Below, piece by piece: positions 51,512 through 61,725 of a stretch of 64,000 bases of DNA. The DNA comes from Phycisphaerales bacterium (GTDB lineage Bacteria > Planctomycetota > Phycisphaerae > Phycisphaerales > UBA1924): positions 75,250-139,249 of the forward strand of contig JADJMV010000013.1 of NCBI GenBank assembly GCA_016709445.1. The letters are read 5' to 3'. The translations under genes were made by a program, and so were the position numbers. A model generated the notes under the pieces. That model searched no databases, had not been told where the DNA came from, and worked only from the letters and a program-made list of their open reading frames with translations. Each line of letters opens with the position of its first letter. Positions within the stretch are counted from its first letter, which is position 1.

Positions 51512-54500
51512 TCAGCAGCCGGCCGCCCAGAGGTTGAGGTATGCGATCACGTCCTGCGTGTTCACGCTCCCATCGCCGTTGATGTCCGCCGAATTCTCGT
51601 GCCCGACCCACGCATTCAGGAAGGCGAGGACGTCCTGCGTGTTGACGTCGCCATCGCCGTTGAAATCGGCGGTGCAGGGGTTGGCGATGCGGAGCCGCAG
51701 TTCGAGGGCGTCGGCGTAGCTGTCGTTGTCGGTGCCGCCGTTGCGGGTTCCGGAGAGGTGGAACTCGATGGTGCGCGTCCCGAGGGGCACGGGGTCGACC
51801 GCGCTCAACACCTGCCAGGACGACGTGTTCGACCCGACTTTGGCGGACTGTCCGAGCGTCGCGCCGCCCGCGTTCTTGTAGACCAGCCAGATGTCCGGCC
51901 GGTCCGACCCGCTGTAGTCCTTGAGTGCGCCGGCGATGCGGGCATCGACGAGGCCGCCGTCGATGGCTGTGGCGTGAGAGGTGACGTCGACGGGTTGCAT
52001 GGCCTCGCCGTAGGGGCCCTCGTCGGCGCAGACGCCGCCGACGGCGAAGAAGCGCGCGCCCTCGACCGGGTTGGTCTCGGAGGCGCAGTCACCGGCGGCG
52101 AGCGATTCGAGCGGCGGGTCAAGGATGGTCCACCCGCTCACGCCCTGCTCGGCCCCGGGGTTGACGAGCAGGTTGGGGCCCAGGCTGGAGCCACCCGTGG
52201 CGAACGACGCCTCGGCGGACCAATCGCTCCAGGTGAGGCCGGCGTCCCGATAACGCACGCGCCAGTAGTAGGTGGAGTTCGGCTCGAGCGAGCCCAGGCT
52301 CACGTGGGTGACGTCGGGGTCGGTCACGGTGTTGATGCTGAAGGCGCCGTTCGCCCCTCCATCGGCCCCCGGGGGGGCGTACCAGTTCTCGAAGCGGATC
52401 CACTGATCGGCCACCGGGTTCGAGTAGTCGCCCGGGAGCGTGGTGACCTGGAACTCGCTCTCCCAGTGGGCATCGTCCTCGGGATCGCTGTAGGCCGAGG
52501 CCTGGAGCATCAGCCCGTCGGGGTCGGCCGGGGGATCGGACGCGATCGGGTGCTCCGGCGTTGGCGCCGCGGGGGCGCCATCGTGCAGCCGAACGGTGAT
52601 CGAGTCGACCACCTCGTTGTCGCGGAAGAAGTACTCATTGCCGCGGCTGACTCTGTCGAGCCGGAAGGAGGGCGTTTCGCCCGCCTGCACCTCGACGAGG
52701 GCGAAGCCGTAGTCGGGCAGGGAGTACTGGAACTCGGGATAGTCGGCGTTGGGGTATTCACCCCAGTAGTCGATATTGCCCTCGCCGCTGGCCACATTGA
52801 CCCAGAGGTGCCGGAAGTCCTTGCTCTGGCCCCGCGAGTAGGCGTGCGTGTGCCCGAAGAAATGGATGCTCGGCTTGCCGCTCTGGGCGCTGAAGGCCTC
52901 GAGCCGGCGCACGACTTCTCCGGTATAGGGGATCTCGCCCGGGGTCCACAGCTCGCTCTTGAACGGGTGGTGGATCTGGGCGAAAACGAAATCGATGTCG
53001 CTGTCGGTCGCCGCATCGGCCAGCACACCGTCGAGCCAATCGAGCTGAGCCTGCACGGTGTATCCCGTGTTCGAATCGAGGCCGATGATCCGGACATTGC
53101 CGTAGTCGTTGTACCACCAGTGCTCGGTGTATCCGGGCGTGCCGTTGGTGGGGAGCACGAAGTAGTCGAAGAACCAGTGCGCATCCTGGTCGTGGTTGCC
53201 GGGGACGGGGTAGAGCGGCACCGTGCCGGCGAGATTCTGCACCGCGTCGAACAGATCGTCCTTCCACTGCGACGTGACGGTGCCGTTGTCGACGATATCA
53301 CCGGCGTCTATCCAGAAGGCAAGGTCGTCGGCCAGATCGCCCCCGAACTTGTCGCCCAGGTAGGCGATGATCCCGTCGTTGACGATCTCCCCGAGCTTGG
53401 TGGGGTTGCCCAGATCGTGCTGGGTATCCGAGACGGCGGCGAAGCGGAAGGGCTTCTCGGCGGAAGCGAGGGGGGCCGTGCGGAAGTGGCCGATGTCGCT
53501 GGTGACGCCCCCGGTGGTGGCGGCGTAGTAGTAGATGGTGTCCGGGGCGAGGCCCGCCAACTGGGTCTGGTGGATGCGTCGGGCGCCCTCGCTGGTCTGG
53601 GCGCTCCCGCTCGCCGTCGAGCCCAGGGCGGGTGTGGGGCCGAAATCGACCCGACTCTCGTCGCCCGATGCAGACTCCCACACGATCCAGGCGCTCGAGG
53701 TCGTCACGCTCTGGATGAAGGGGTTGATGTAGAAGCCACCGCCCCCATCCTTCGGCGCGTCGGGGATGCCCGAGGCCGAGGCGCCGCCGAGGGCGGCGAC
53801 GTCGGCATCCTTCATGGCATAATCGCGGAACTGGAACGAATTGACCCATCCCTCGTTCGGCGTGTCGCCGCTCTCGTCGGCGAAGAGGTAGAAGATCGCA
53901 TCGAGAGAGAAGCGGGCGTCGGTCCCCCAGCCGGTCGGCGCCTGCACCTGGTTCTGCAACTCGCCGTCCACGAAACAGCGGAATGTGGCGTTGCCCGACG
54001 TCGAGGCGTCGTCGATGACGATGGCGATCCGGCGCCACTGGCCGTAGTCGTACCGGAGCGGGTTGCCGCCGTCGTCGTAGTCGCCGGAGACCCCGATGCC
54101 GCCGTCGGAGCGGATGAAGCACTCGCCGTCGTTGGCGTTGGAGACATTCGATTGGTAGAGGCTCACCCAGTCGGATGCCGGGAATCGCACATCGAAGAGC
54201 AGCGTGTACTGGTTCGTGTAGAGCGAACTGCCCCCGTTGGCGCCGGCCGGGTTGGTCACGGTGAAGCGGGCGTCCGTGTCGGGGCCCGAGCCCGCGAAGA
54301 AGTGTGCGACCCCGGCAGATTGGCCGCCGATCGTCGCGGTCTCGAACGAGTAGGTTCCGAAGCCCGTCAGCGGTTGTGCGGCCCCAGCCCGGGCGGCGAG
54401 CGTGCTGTTGAAGTCCCAGGTCCAGCCGTCGGCGTGGGCCGGCGGGGCGGCCAGGCCGAGGAGCAGGCCGGCGGCCAGTGCGGCAGCGAGCGGGGACAGG

Positions 54501-54532
54501 AGGGGGGCGGCAACCGGGGCGGGGTGTTTCAT
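51512..54532 (-). CDS. Secreted metallophosphoesterase with C-terminal dockerin
   Basis: A 1006-residue exported protein with a signal peptide (about 1-35). A LamG-like beta sandwich (about 36-240) and a fibronectin-III-like, purple-acid-phosphatase-type domain (about 265-355) precede the calcineurin-like phosphoesterase (about 355-600) with AVSDTQHD, DAGDIVD, PGNHDQDAHW, AQIHHPF and FFGHTHAYSRG, all metal ligands present. Another fibronectin-like domain (about 740-800) follows. It ends with a pair of dockerin calcium loops, DFNGDGDVNTQDVLAFLNAW and DINGDGSVNTQDVIAYLNLW, and a terminal AAGC. The GC-ending dockerin is common in Phycisphaerae and is thought to anchor secreted proteins. It is convergent with the CAP gene. 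Confidence 0.9.
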   Translation of the reverse strand: MKHPAPVAAPLLSPLAAALAAGLLLGLAAPPAHADGWTWDFNSTLAARAGAAQPLTGFGTYSFETATIGGQSAGVAHFFAGSGPDTDARFTVTNPAGANGGSSLYTNQYTLLFDVRFPASDWVSLYQSNVSNANDGECFIRSDGGIGVSGDYDDGGNPLRYDYGQWRRIAIVIDDASTSGNATFRCFVDGELQNQVQAPTGWGTDARFSLDAIFYLFADESGDTPNEGWVNSFQFRDYAMKDADVAALGGASASGIPDAPKDGGGGFYINPFIQSVTTSSAWIVWESASGDESRVDFGPTPALGSTASGSAQTSEGARRIHQTQLAGLAPDTIYYYAATTGGVTSDIGHFRTAPLASAEKPFRFAAVSDTQHDLGNPTKLGEIVNDGIIAYLGDKFGGDLADDLAFWIDAGDIVDNGTVTSQWKDDLFDAVQNLAGTVPLYPVPGNHDQDAHWFFDYFVLPTNGTPGYTEHWWYNDYGNVRIIGLDSNTGYTVQAQLDWLDGVLADAATDSDIDFVFAQIHHPFKSELWTPGEIPYTGEVVRRLEAFSAQSGKPSIHFFGHTHAYSRGQSKDFRHLWVNVASGEGNIDYWGEYPNADYPEFQYSLPDYGFALVEVQAGETPSFRLDRVSRGNEYFFRDNEVVDSITVRLHDGAPAAPTPEHPIASDPPADPDGLMLQASAYSDPEDDAHWESEFQVTTLPGDYSNPVADQWIRFENWYAPPGADGGANGAFSINTVTDPDVTHVSLGSLEPNSTYYWRVRYRDAGLTWSDWSAEASFATGGSSLGPNLLVNPGAEQGVSGWTILDPPLESLAAGDCASETNPVEGARFFAVGGVCADEGPYGEAMQPVDVTSHATAIDGGLVDARIAGALKDYSGSDRPDIWLVYKNAGGATLGQSAKVGSNTSSWQVLSAVDPVPLGTRTIEFHLSGTRNGGTDNDSYADALELRLRIANPCTADFNGDGDVNTQDVLAFLNAWVGHENSADINGDGSVNTQDVIAYLNLWAAGC

Positions 54533-54687
54533 GGCGTCTCCGACCCGAAGGTAGCCGCTGGCGCCATCGCTGAATAGCCCGATCTCGGGGTTCACGGACG
54601 CCTGGATGCGAATTCTTCCCCCAGAACGCGCAATTGCAGACGGGATCGGGCGTTGGGCCACCGGCCCCGGGGCGGTATGCTGCAGGC

Positions 54688-57600
54688 ATGCGATGGATTG
54701 TTTGTGGCGTTGGCGCGGCGGCCGCTCTTGCCGCGGGGCTGTTTGCGGTCTCGTCTGGCTCTCCGGCCACCACGCCGGGTGGGGCCGTGGCGACCTCCTT
54801 CGCGGCCAAGCCGCGGGGGAGCCGAACCCGCGCCCAAGGCCGGTCCAAAGCCCAAACCGGTCCGGTACGGGCGGGATGTGCGTCCGATACTCTCGGACCG
54901 GTGTTTCCTCTGCCACGGCCCCGACCGGGAAAAGCAGAAGGCGGATCTCCGACTCGATAATTTCGAGGGAGCGACCTCGCCCCGCGGCGAGCACCCCGCG
55001 GCCATCCTGCCGGGCAACCCGGATGCGAGCGAGATCTGGCGACGGATCACCTCCGACGACCCCGATGTGGTCATGCCTCCCCCCGACTCGAATAAGAAGG
55101 CGCTGAGCGAGGAGGAGCGCGAGACGATCCGGCGTTGGATCGCCGAGGGCGCGGTGTACGAGCCGCACTGGGCGTTCCAGGTCCCCAAGCGCCCCGTCCC
55201 GCCCGAGGCCGCCAACGGCGCGTGGTGTCGGAACGAGATCGATCGGTTTGTGCTCCGCGAGCTGGACGATGCCGGTCTGGAACCCTCACCGGAGGCCGAT
55301 GCCGAGACCCTGGTCCGGCGCGTGTTCCTCGATCTCACGGGCTTGCCCCCCACCCCGGAGGAGGTGGAGGCCTACCTGGCGGACGGCAGGCCGGATCGGT
55401 ACGAGGCGCTGGTGGACCGCCTCCTCCACGATGAGCCGTACCGCACCCGGTACGCCGAGCGGATGACCGCCCCTGGCTGGACCAAGCCCGTTATGCCGAC
55501 ACATCGGGCATCCACATGGACGCGGGACGCTCGATCTGGCCCTGGCGGGACTGGGTCCTGAACGCCTACCGCACGAACATGCCCTTCGATGAGTTCGTGA
55601 TCGAGCAGCTCGCCGGCGACCTGATGCCGGACGCCACCGAGAGCCAGAAGATCGCCAGCGGATTCAACCGCAACCACGTCACGAGCGACGAGGGCGGCGC
55701 GATCGACGCGGAGTACCTCGTGGAGTACGCCGTCGATCGGGTGAACACCACCGGCTCGGTCTTCCTCGGGCTGACCGTCGGGTGCGCCCGGTGCCACGAC
55801 CACAAGTTCGACCCGGTGACGCAGGAGGATTTTTACAGCCTGGTCGCGTTCTACGACAACAACGAGGAGCCGGGGATCTACTCGCAGTCGCAGAATCCTA
55901 ACCGTGCGCATGAGCCTTTCATGGCTGCGCCGAATGCCGAACAGTCCGGGGCGATGCAGGAACTGCGTGCGGGGCTCGCGGCATACCAGGCCGAGCGCGA
56001 CGCGCCGAACCCCGAGGAGGACGGCCAGCGCGCCGCCTTCCTCGCGGGGCTGACCAGCCGCGCCGGGGTGACGTGGATGACCCCGGGCGCCGGCGTAGAC
56101 GTGGAGAGCGCCGAATCCGGCGCGGGCACGACGCTCACCATCCAGCCCGACGGTTCGGTGCTCTCGAGCGGCGCCAACCCCGACCGCGACGTGACGACGC
56201 TCACGCTCGGGACAGGCGCGACCGGTCTGCGCCTGATCTCGCTCGAGGCGATGACCGATCCCTCGCTCCCCTTTGGTCGCGTCGGGCGGGCCCCGAACGG
56301 CAACGCGGTGCTGGCCGCGATCGAGGCCGAGGCGGTCTCCGTCGTGGATCCGACGCGCACGCAGAAGCTCCGGTTCACCTGGGCCTGGGCCGACGTCGAG
56401 CAGGAGAACGGCGACTACCGCGTGACCAACGCGATCGACCCGAGCCCGGCCCGCGGCTGGGCGGTGGGGGCTCACTTCGAGCCCGAGGGGCAGAAGCCCC
56501 GGGGACGGACCGCCCTGTTCCTCAGCGACGAGCCCTTCGGCTTCGAGGGCGGGACGCGGCTCGTGGTGCGGCTGCGCTACGACTCGGTCTACGCGCAGCA
56601 TTCGTTCGGGCGTGTGCGCCTGAGCCTGGGCACGATCGACGACGCGGGGCTGGCGTTGCTCCCGCCGGCCGCCGGCGGGTACTACCGCGTGGGTCAGTTC
56701 ACGACCGGGGATCGCGACACGGTGTTCGACACCTCCTTCGGGCCCGAGCAGAGCGCGGGTCTGGATCTGTCCGCGAAGTTCGACGACAAGATGTGGCGGT
56801 ACGAGGGTGGGATCATGGACGGGGCGCCGGCGGCGCTCTCGAACGGCGTTGGAGTCGACTACGTCGCCCGCGAGGTCTTTGCCCCGACCGAGCGGTCGCT
56901 CGACCTCTCGCTGGGGAGCGACGATGGCATCCGCCTGTTTGTCAACGGAGCCGAAGCCTTCTCCAACCGGATCGACCGTGGCGTGCTGCCCGATCAGGAC
57001 AGCGCGACGGTGCGCCTGGCGAGGGGCGCCAACACGCTCGTCTACAAGATCGTGAACACCGGCGGGCCCTCAGGGATCTACTCCCGCAGCATCGAATCCG
57101 ACGCGGTGCTCCCGCACGATATCGTGGCGGCCGTGCTCCCGGAGGGGGCGCGGCGTCCCGAGCTGCAGGAGCTCGCCGACGCGGCCTGGCGGACCCGCTT
57201 CAGCCCCCGATACCGTGAACTCTCGGCGCAGATCGCCGCCCAGAACGAGGCGATCGCGAAGCTCGACGCGGAGATCCCCCGCACCATGGTGATGAAGGAG
57301 CGGGCGATGCCCCGCGAGACCTTCGTCCTCACCCGGGGCCAGTACGACCACCCCGACAAGGCCCGGCCCGTGCAGCGGGCGGTGCCGCGCGTGCTCGGGA
57401 GCCTTGCGCCCGACGCACCGAAGAACCGGCTCGGCCTCGCCGAGTGGATCATGAGCGACGAGGACCCGCTCGTCGCCCGCGTCACCGTCAACCGCCTCTG
57501 GGAGATGCTGTTCGGCCATGGCATCGTCCGCACGAGCGAGGACTTCGGCTACCAGGGCGAGTGGCCCACGCATCCCGAACTGCTCGACTGGCTGGCGGTC

Positions 57601-58371
57601 GAGTTCCGCGACAGCGGGTGGGATGTTCAGCACATGCTCCGGCTCATGGTGACCAGCAGCACCTACAGGCAGGCCGCGAGGGTCCGGCCCGACGCCAAGG
57701 AACTCGACCCCGAGAACAAGCTGCTCGCCTACTACCCCCGCCAGCGACTGACCGCCGAGGAGATCCGCGACCAGGCGCTCTACGTCGGCGGGCTGCTCGT
57801 CGAGAAGCTCGGCGGGCCGAGCGTCAAGCCCTATCAGCCCGAGGGCCTCTGGAAGGAGGTCGCGATGCCACAATCCAACACCCGCCTGTACCAGAGGGGT
57901 ATGGGCGACGACCTGTGGCGGCGCAGCATCTACACCTACTGGAAGCGTGCCGCACCGCCGCCCGCGATGCTCACGCTCGACGCCCCGACGCGGGAGTTCT
58001 GCACGATCCGGCGGATGAGCACCAACACGCCGCTCCAGGCCCTTGTCCTCTGGAACGACGAGCAGTTTGTCGAAGCGGCACGGGCGGCCGCGACGCGCGT
58101 GATGCAAGAGGCGCAGAACGACGGAGATCGCCTCGCCCTGCTCTACCGTCTGTGCACGAGCGCCACGCTCGACCCGGGACGTCACGACGCCCTCGCCGCC
58201 GCCCTCGCGGACTTCCGGCGCCGCTACCAGGACAACGCCCCCGACGCGGCCGCCCTGCTCGCCGAGGGCGACTCCCCCGTGCCCGACGGCATCGACAAGC
58301 AGGAGCTCGCGGCCTGGACGCTCCTCGCCAGCGCCATCCTCTCGAGCGATGCGACCATCGTGAAGAACTGA
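54688..58371 (+). CDS. PSCyt1/DUF1549/DUF1553 (PSD1) protein, two frameshifts
   Basis: A large exported protein of the planctomycete cytochrome-like family, of unknown reaction. It has a signal peptide (MRWIVCGVGAAAALAAGL), a c-type haem motif CFLCH in the PSCyt1 domain and DUF1549 (NEIDRFVLREL, LVRRVFLDLTGLPPTPEEV). An insertion of about 500 residues includes a PA14-like sugar-binding stretch (LSLGSDDGIRLFVNGAEAF), and it ends with DUF1553 (RLGLAEWIMSDEDPLVARVTVNRLW and MLRLMVTSSTYRQAA). The frame is broken twice, by one extra G at about 54813-54819 and one missing base at about 55470-55473 (CCCC); the two cancel, so the total length stays 1227 residues. Pairing with the downstream DUF1501 gene is typical. 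Confidence 0.88.
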
Positions 58372-58433
58372 CCCAGAAGGCCGACGACGGCAGCCCCGAC
58401 CCAGTGCCCCCCTCAGGATTGGAACGTGCGACA

Positions 58434-59939
58434 ATGAGCGAACTCACGCCCCACGGCAGCGACCCCCTCGAGCAGTACCTGCTCAACATGACCCGTCGGC
58501 GCTTCTTCGGCATGGCGGGGCGATCCATCGGCGCCGGGCTCGGGGCCGCCGCCCTGAGTTCGCTGATCGGCGCCCGGCCCGCCATGGCCGGTCCGCCCGA
58601 CCTCGCGGCCGGCCCCGGTCAGCCCCGCATGATCCCGCCGCACTTTGCGCCCAAGGCCAAGCATGTGATCTATCTCCACATGGAGGGCGCGCCCAGCCAG
58701 CTCGATCTCTACGACTACAAGCCGCACCTCGTGGACCGGTTCGACGAGGATCTGCCCGACTCGATCCGCCAGGGGCAGCGGATCACGACGATGACCAGCG
58801 GGCAGTCCCGCTTCCCTGTCGCCCCGACCAAGTTCCGCTTCAACCGATTCGAGAACAACCAGAACGGGCTCTATCTCAGCGAGTTGCTCCCCGAGACCGG
58901 CACGATCGCCAAGGAGATGTGCCTCATCAACTCGATGCGGACCGACGCGATCAACCACGAGCCCGGCATCACCTTCTTCCAGACCGGCAGCCAGCAGCCC
59001 GGCCGCCCGAGCTTCGGTTCGTGGGTCAGCTACGGCCTGGGCAGCGAGTGCGCCAACCTCCCCTCGTTCGTCGTCCTCATCACCCAGGGCATCGGCAACA
59101 TGCAGGCCCTCTCCGCCCGCTTCTGGGGCAGCGGGTTCCTGCCCAGCGAGCACCAGGGCTGCAAGATCCGCACGGGCGAGAATGCCGTGCTCTATCTCAA
59201 GGATCCCGACGGAGTGACCCGCGCAGACCGGCGCCGCATGCTCGACCTCGTGAACCACCTGAATGAGCAGGAGTTCGCCGAGACGCTCGACCCCGAGGTG
59301 CAGGCCCGGATCGCCCAGTACGAGATGGCGTACCGCATGCAGATGTCGGTGCCCGAACTGACCAACTTCGCCGACGAGGACGCGGACACGCTCGCTATGT
59401 ACGGCCCCGATGTCAACAAGCCGGGCAGCTTCGCGGCCAACTGCCTGCTCTCCCGCCGACTCGTCGAGCGGGGCGTGCGGTTTGTCCAGCTCTACATGCG
59501 CGGCTGGGACCAGCACAACAACCTGCCGGGCGAACTCGCCGCCCAGTGCAACGCCGTCGACCGGGCCCAGGCGGCCCTCGTCAAAGACCTCAAGCGCCGC
59601 GGGCTCCTCGATGAGACCCTCGTGCTCTGGGCCGGCGAGTTCGGCCGAACCGTCTACAGCCAGGGCACACTCACCCACGACAACTACGGGCGCGACCACC
59701 ACCCCCGCTGCTTCAGCGTCTGGCTGGCCGGCGGCGGCGTGAAGCCCGGCATCACCTTCGGCAAGACCGACGACTACAGCTACAACGTCGTCGAGAACCC
59801 CGTCGAGGTCCACGACCTCCACGCGACCATGCTCGCCCTGCTCGGCCTCGACCACAAGCACCTGATCTATCGGCACCAGGGGCGCGACTACCGCCTGACC
59901 GACGTCGCCGGCGAGCTGGTGACGCCGATCATGGCCTGA
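58434..59939 (+). CDS. DUF1501 family exported protein
   Basis: A 501-residue protein of the alkaline-phosphatase-like DUF1501 family, function unknown. The N-terminus has a twin-arginine-like TRRRFFGMAGRSIGAGLGAA signal, suggesting Tat export. The body has the family blocks HVIYLHMEGAPSQLDLYDYKP, PGITFFQTGSQQPGRPSFGSW, VRFVQLYMRGWDQHNNLP (probable metal ligands Asp and His), VLWAGEFGRTVYSQG and NYGRDHHPRCFSVWLAGGGVKPG. It starts 62 bp after the PSD1-type gene stop. The two genes are nearly always found together in planctomycetes and are thought to work in the same exported complex. Confidence 0.95.
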   Translation: MSELTPHGSDPLEQYLLNMTRRRFFGMAGRSIGAGLGAAALSSLIGARPAMAGPPDLAAGPGQPRMIPPHFAPKAKHVIYLHMEGAPSQLDLYDYKPHLVDRFDEDLPDSIRQGQRITTMTSGQSRFPVAPTKFRFNRFENNQNGLYLSELLPETGTIAKEMCLINSMRTDAINHEPGITFFQTGSQQPGRPSFGSWVSYGLGSECANLPSFVVLITQGIGNMQALSARFWGSGFLPSEHQGCKIRTGENAVLYLKDPDGVTRADRRRMLDLVNHLNEQEFAETLDPEVQARIAQYEMAYRMQMSVPELTNFADEDADTLAMYGPDVNKPGSFAANCLLSRRLVERGVRFVQLYMRGWDQHNNLPGELAAQCNAVDRAQAALVKDLKRRGLLDETLVLWAGEFGRTVYSQGTLTHDNYGRDHHPRCFSVWLAGGGVKPGITFGKTDDYSYNVVENPVEVHDLHATMLALLGLDHKHLIYRHQGRDYRLTDVAGELVTPIMA

Positions 59940-60019
59940 GGAAAGGGCCAAAGCGCCCCGTGGCCAAAGAGCCCCTCCGGCCCCCAATCCGCCCCCACCC
60001 GCCCCTCTCCCTCTCCCCC

Positions 60020-60112
60020 TCCCCTCTGTCCCTTTGTCCCTCTGTCCCTCTGCCCCCGTCCCTCTGTCCCTCTGTCCCTTTGTCCCTTTGTCCCTTTGTC
60101 CCTCTGTCCCTC
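60020..60112. repeat. 8-bp tandem repeat (CCCTTTGT/CCCTCTGT)
   Basis: About eleven units of the same 8-bp type as at 11.4 kb, with one CCCCCGT interruption, between the DUF1501 gene and tRNA-Arg. Confidence 0.95.
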
Positions 60113-60122
60113 GCCCCCAAAG

Positions 60123-60196
60123 CACCCCGGAGAGGACTCGAACCTCTGACCTGCGGTTTAGGAAACCGCCGCTCTATCCACCTGAGCTACCGGGGC
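60123..60196 (-). tRNA. tRNA-Arg (CCT)
   Basis: A 74-nt cloverleaf on the minus strand: acceptor arms GCCCCGG and CCGGGGT, D-arm AGCTCAGGTGGATAGAGC, anticodon loop TTCCTAA with CCT (60160-60162), and T-arm GGTTCGAGTCC. The first acceptor pair is G-U. The discriminator base is G; CCA is not encoded. It lies directly beside the 8-bp repeat array. Confidence 0.96.
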
Positions 60197-60300
60197 AATG
60201 CCTGAGGATACGCCCGCCGAGGGCCCCCTCCCCCAGCGGGCGGCCGCCCCCCTTGGATGCCGGACGTTGGTGGAACCGGGGATCCTCGTATATTGACGGG

Positions 60301-61614
60301 GTGATCTTGACGGACCGGGACGCCAACACCGCCTGGGCCAAGCTGGAAGCTCAGGACGCCGCCGCCAGCACGCTCGAGGAGCGGGTGGACGACGTGCAGA
60401 TCTGGCGGGCCTCCCAGGTCGCGCTCACGACCAGCGACGGCCGCCTCATCAACCAGGTCCGCGACGACCCCTACGGGGTCCCCGTCGGCATCGCCAAGAG
60501 CGACCTCGAGGCCGACGGGGACGTCGACAATGACGACTACACCCTCTTCAGCAGCGACTGGTCGGGCTCGACGATGCCCTTCGCCGACTGGAACTGGGAT
60601 GGGACCAAGAACAGCACCGACATCACCGCCTACCTCAACGACAAGAACGCGGATACGGGGCTGGGCCGGGCGGTGCTCGCGTACCTGACCTGGTCGCACG
60701 CCGGCGCCGCCGACCGCAAGGGGTACGCGGGGTACGAGGTCGATCCTGTTCTCACCGGCTCGGAAGGCTGGGCATCAATCTACCACGTCAGGAACCGCGT
60801 GTACCTCAGCCAGTTGGGGAGGTGGACAAGGAGAGACCCGCTGGGGTACCGGTACGGTGCGGGGCTCCACTGTTACTCCGCGGATCTGGCGATGGTCATG
60901 ACGGACCCGACGGGACAGTACCACGGGGACGCTGGCGATATTGGAGCATGCCCACGTTTGGTTTTGATCCGAGGCGACCAAGGTGACTGTGGAGGCGGCG
61001 GAGGCTTGGACAATACTCTAGCCCTCGATCCCACATGCATTGACCCTACCGATTGTGTTCCGTGTTGCCTGACGGCATGTCTCAATCAACACGCGCACAC
61101 GTATGGTGTAGTGGCATGCTGTGACAAGACGCCCACGATTTGTGTGGGCGAGCAAGCCTTCCCACGCCAGTCCGTACCATTCGTGGGCAGACATAATAAG
61201 GCACGTGATCTTGCATAGCACAACGCTCGCGTGCACAAATGTCGGCACTGCATCGATATCACATGCGACGGCATGTGTAACGGGGACTGTTCCGGAGAGG
61301 CAGGAAGGAATGGCTGGCGGGATCTTCCTCAGAATGATGAAGACAAAGCATGCGGTGAGTGCCGTGCATACAAAGATAGCATCGCCTGTCTCGAAAAAGC
61401 GTTCACTGAATGTGTTGCCATGGGTGTTAAGCAGTGCGATGTCGTGCTGATCGCCAAACGCCTGCAGAACGCTCAATTCGGCGTGGCTAACAACTGCCCG
61501 AATTGTCACGGAGACGTCGATCCGGTTCGAGAGAATCCGGGCTTGATCGGTGATTGGAAGACATTTCGAAACGCGGATTGTGTGTGCGACGGTGGGGGAG
61601 GATCGGGCTCATGA
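60301..61614 (+). CDS. Orphan RHS-core cassette 1 with Cys-rich tip, interrupted by an amber codon
   Basis: The C-terminal part of an RHS/YD-repeat protein with no upstream repeats. It starts at GTG 60301 (VILTDRDANTAW). Residues 40-180 are the RHS core (LEERV, QVALTTSDGRLINQVRDDPYGVP, YHVRNRVYLSQLGRWTRRDPLGY, DPTG) with an inserted pair of dockerin-like Asp loops (DLEADGDVDNDDY and DWNWDGTKNSTD). After the core comes a lower-GC Cys-rich tip. The frame has a TAG at 61216-61218 but stays open on both sides, and the second part (61219-61614) continues the Cys-rich pattern (CRHCIDITCDGMC, CGECRAY). This suggests one tip domain broken by a nonsense change. Confidence 0.75.
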
Positions 61615-61725
61615 TCGTCCAGAGTGGCCGCGGCAACGTGATGCTATTGATCTCTGCATGTCGAAGGGATCACCAGTCCATGACCGACGCGTTGGTTTAC
61701 ACTGGGAAACCGGCGAAGGGGTGTA

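Noticed and set aside
46357..54532. Beta-helix, CAP and phosphoesterase proteins as exosortase substrates
   Set aside because: None ends in a VPLP/VPEP motif, hydrophobic stretch and Arg cluster; the phosphoesterase ends in a dockerin instead.
51455..54577. 1040-residue plus-strand open frame
   Set aside because: It is antisense to the metallophosphoesterase, whose metal motifs and dockerin leave no doubt about the true strand.
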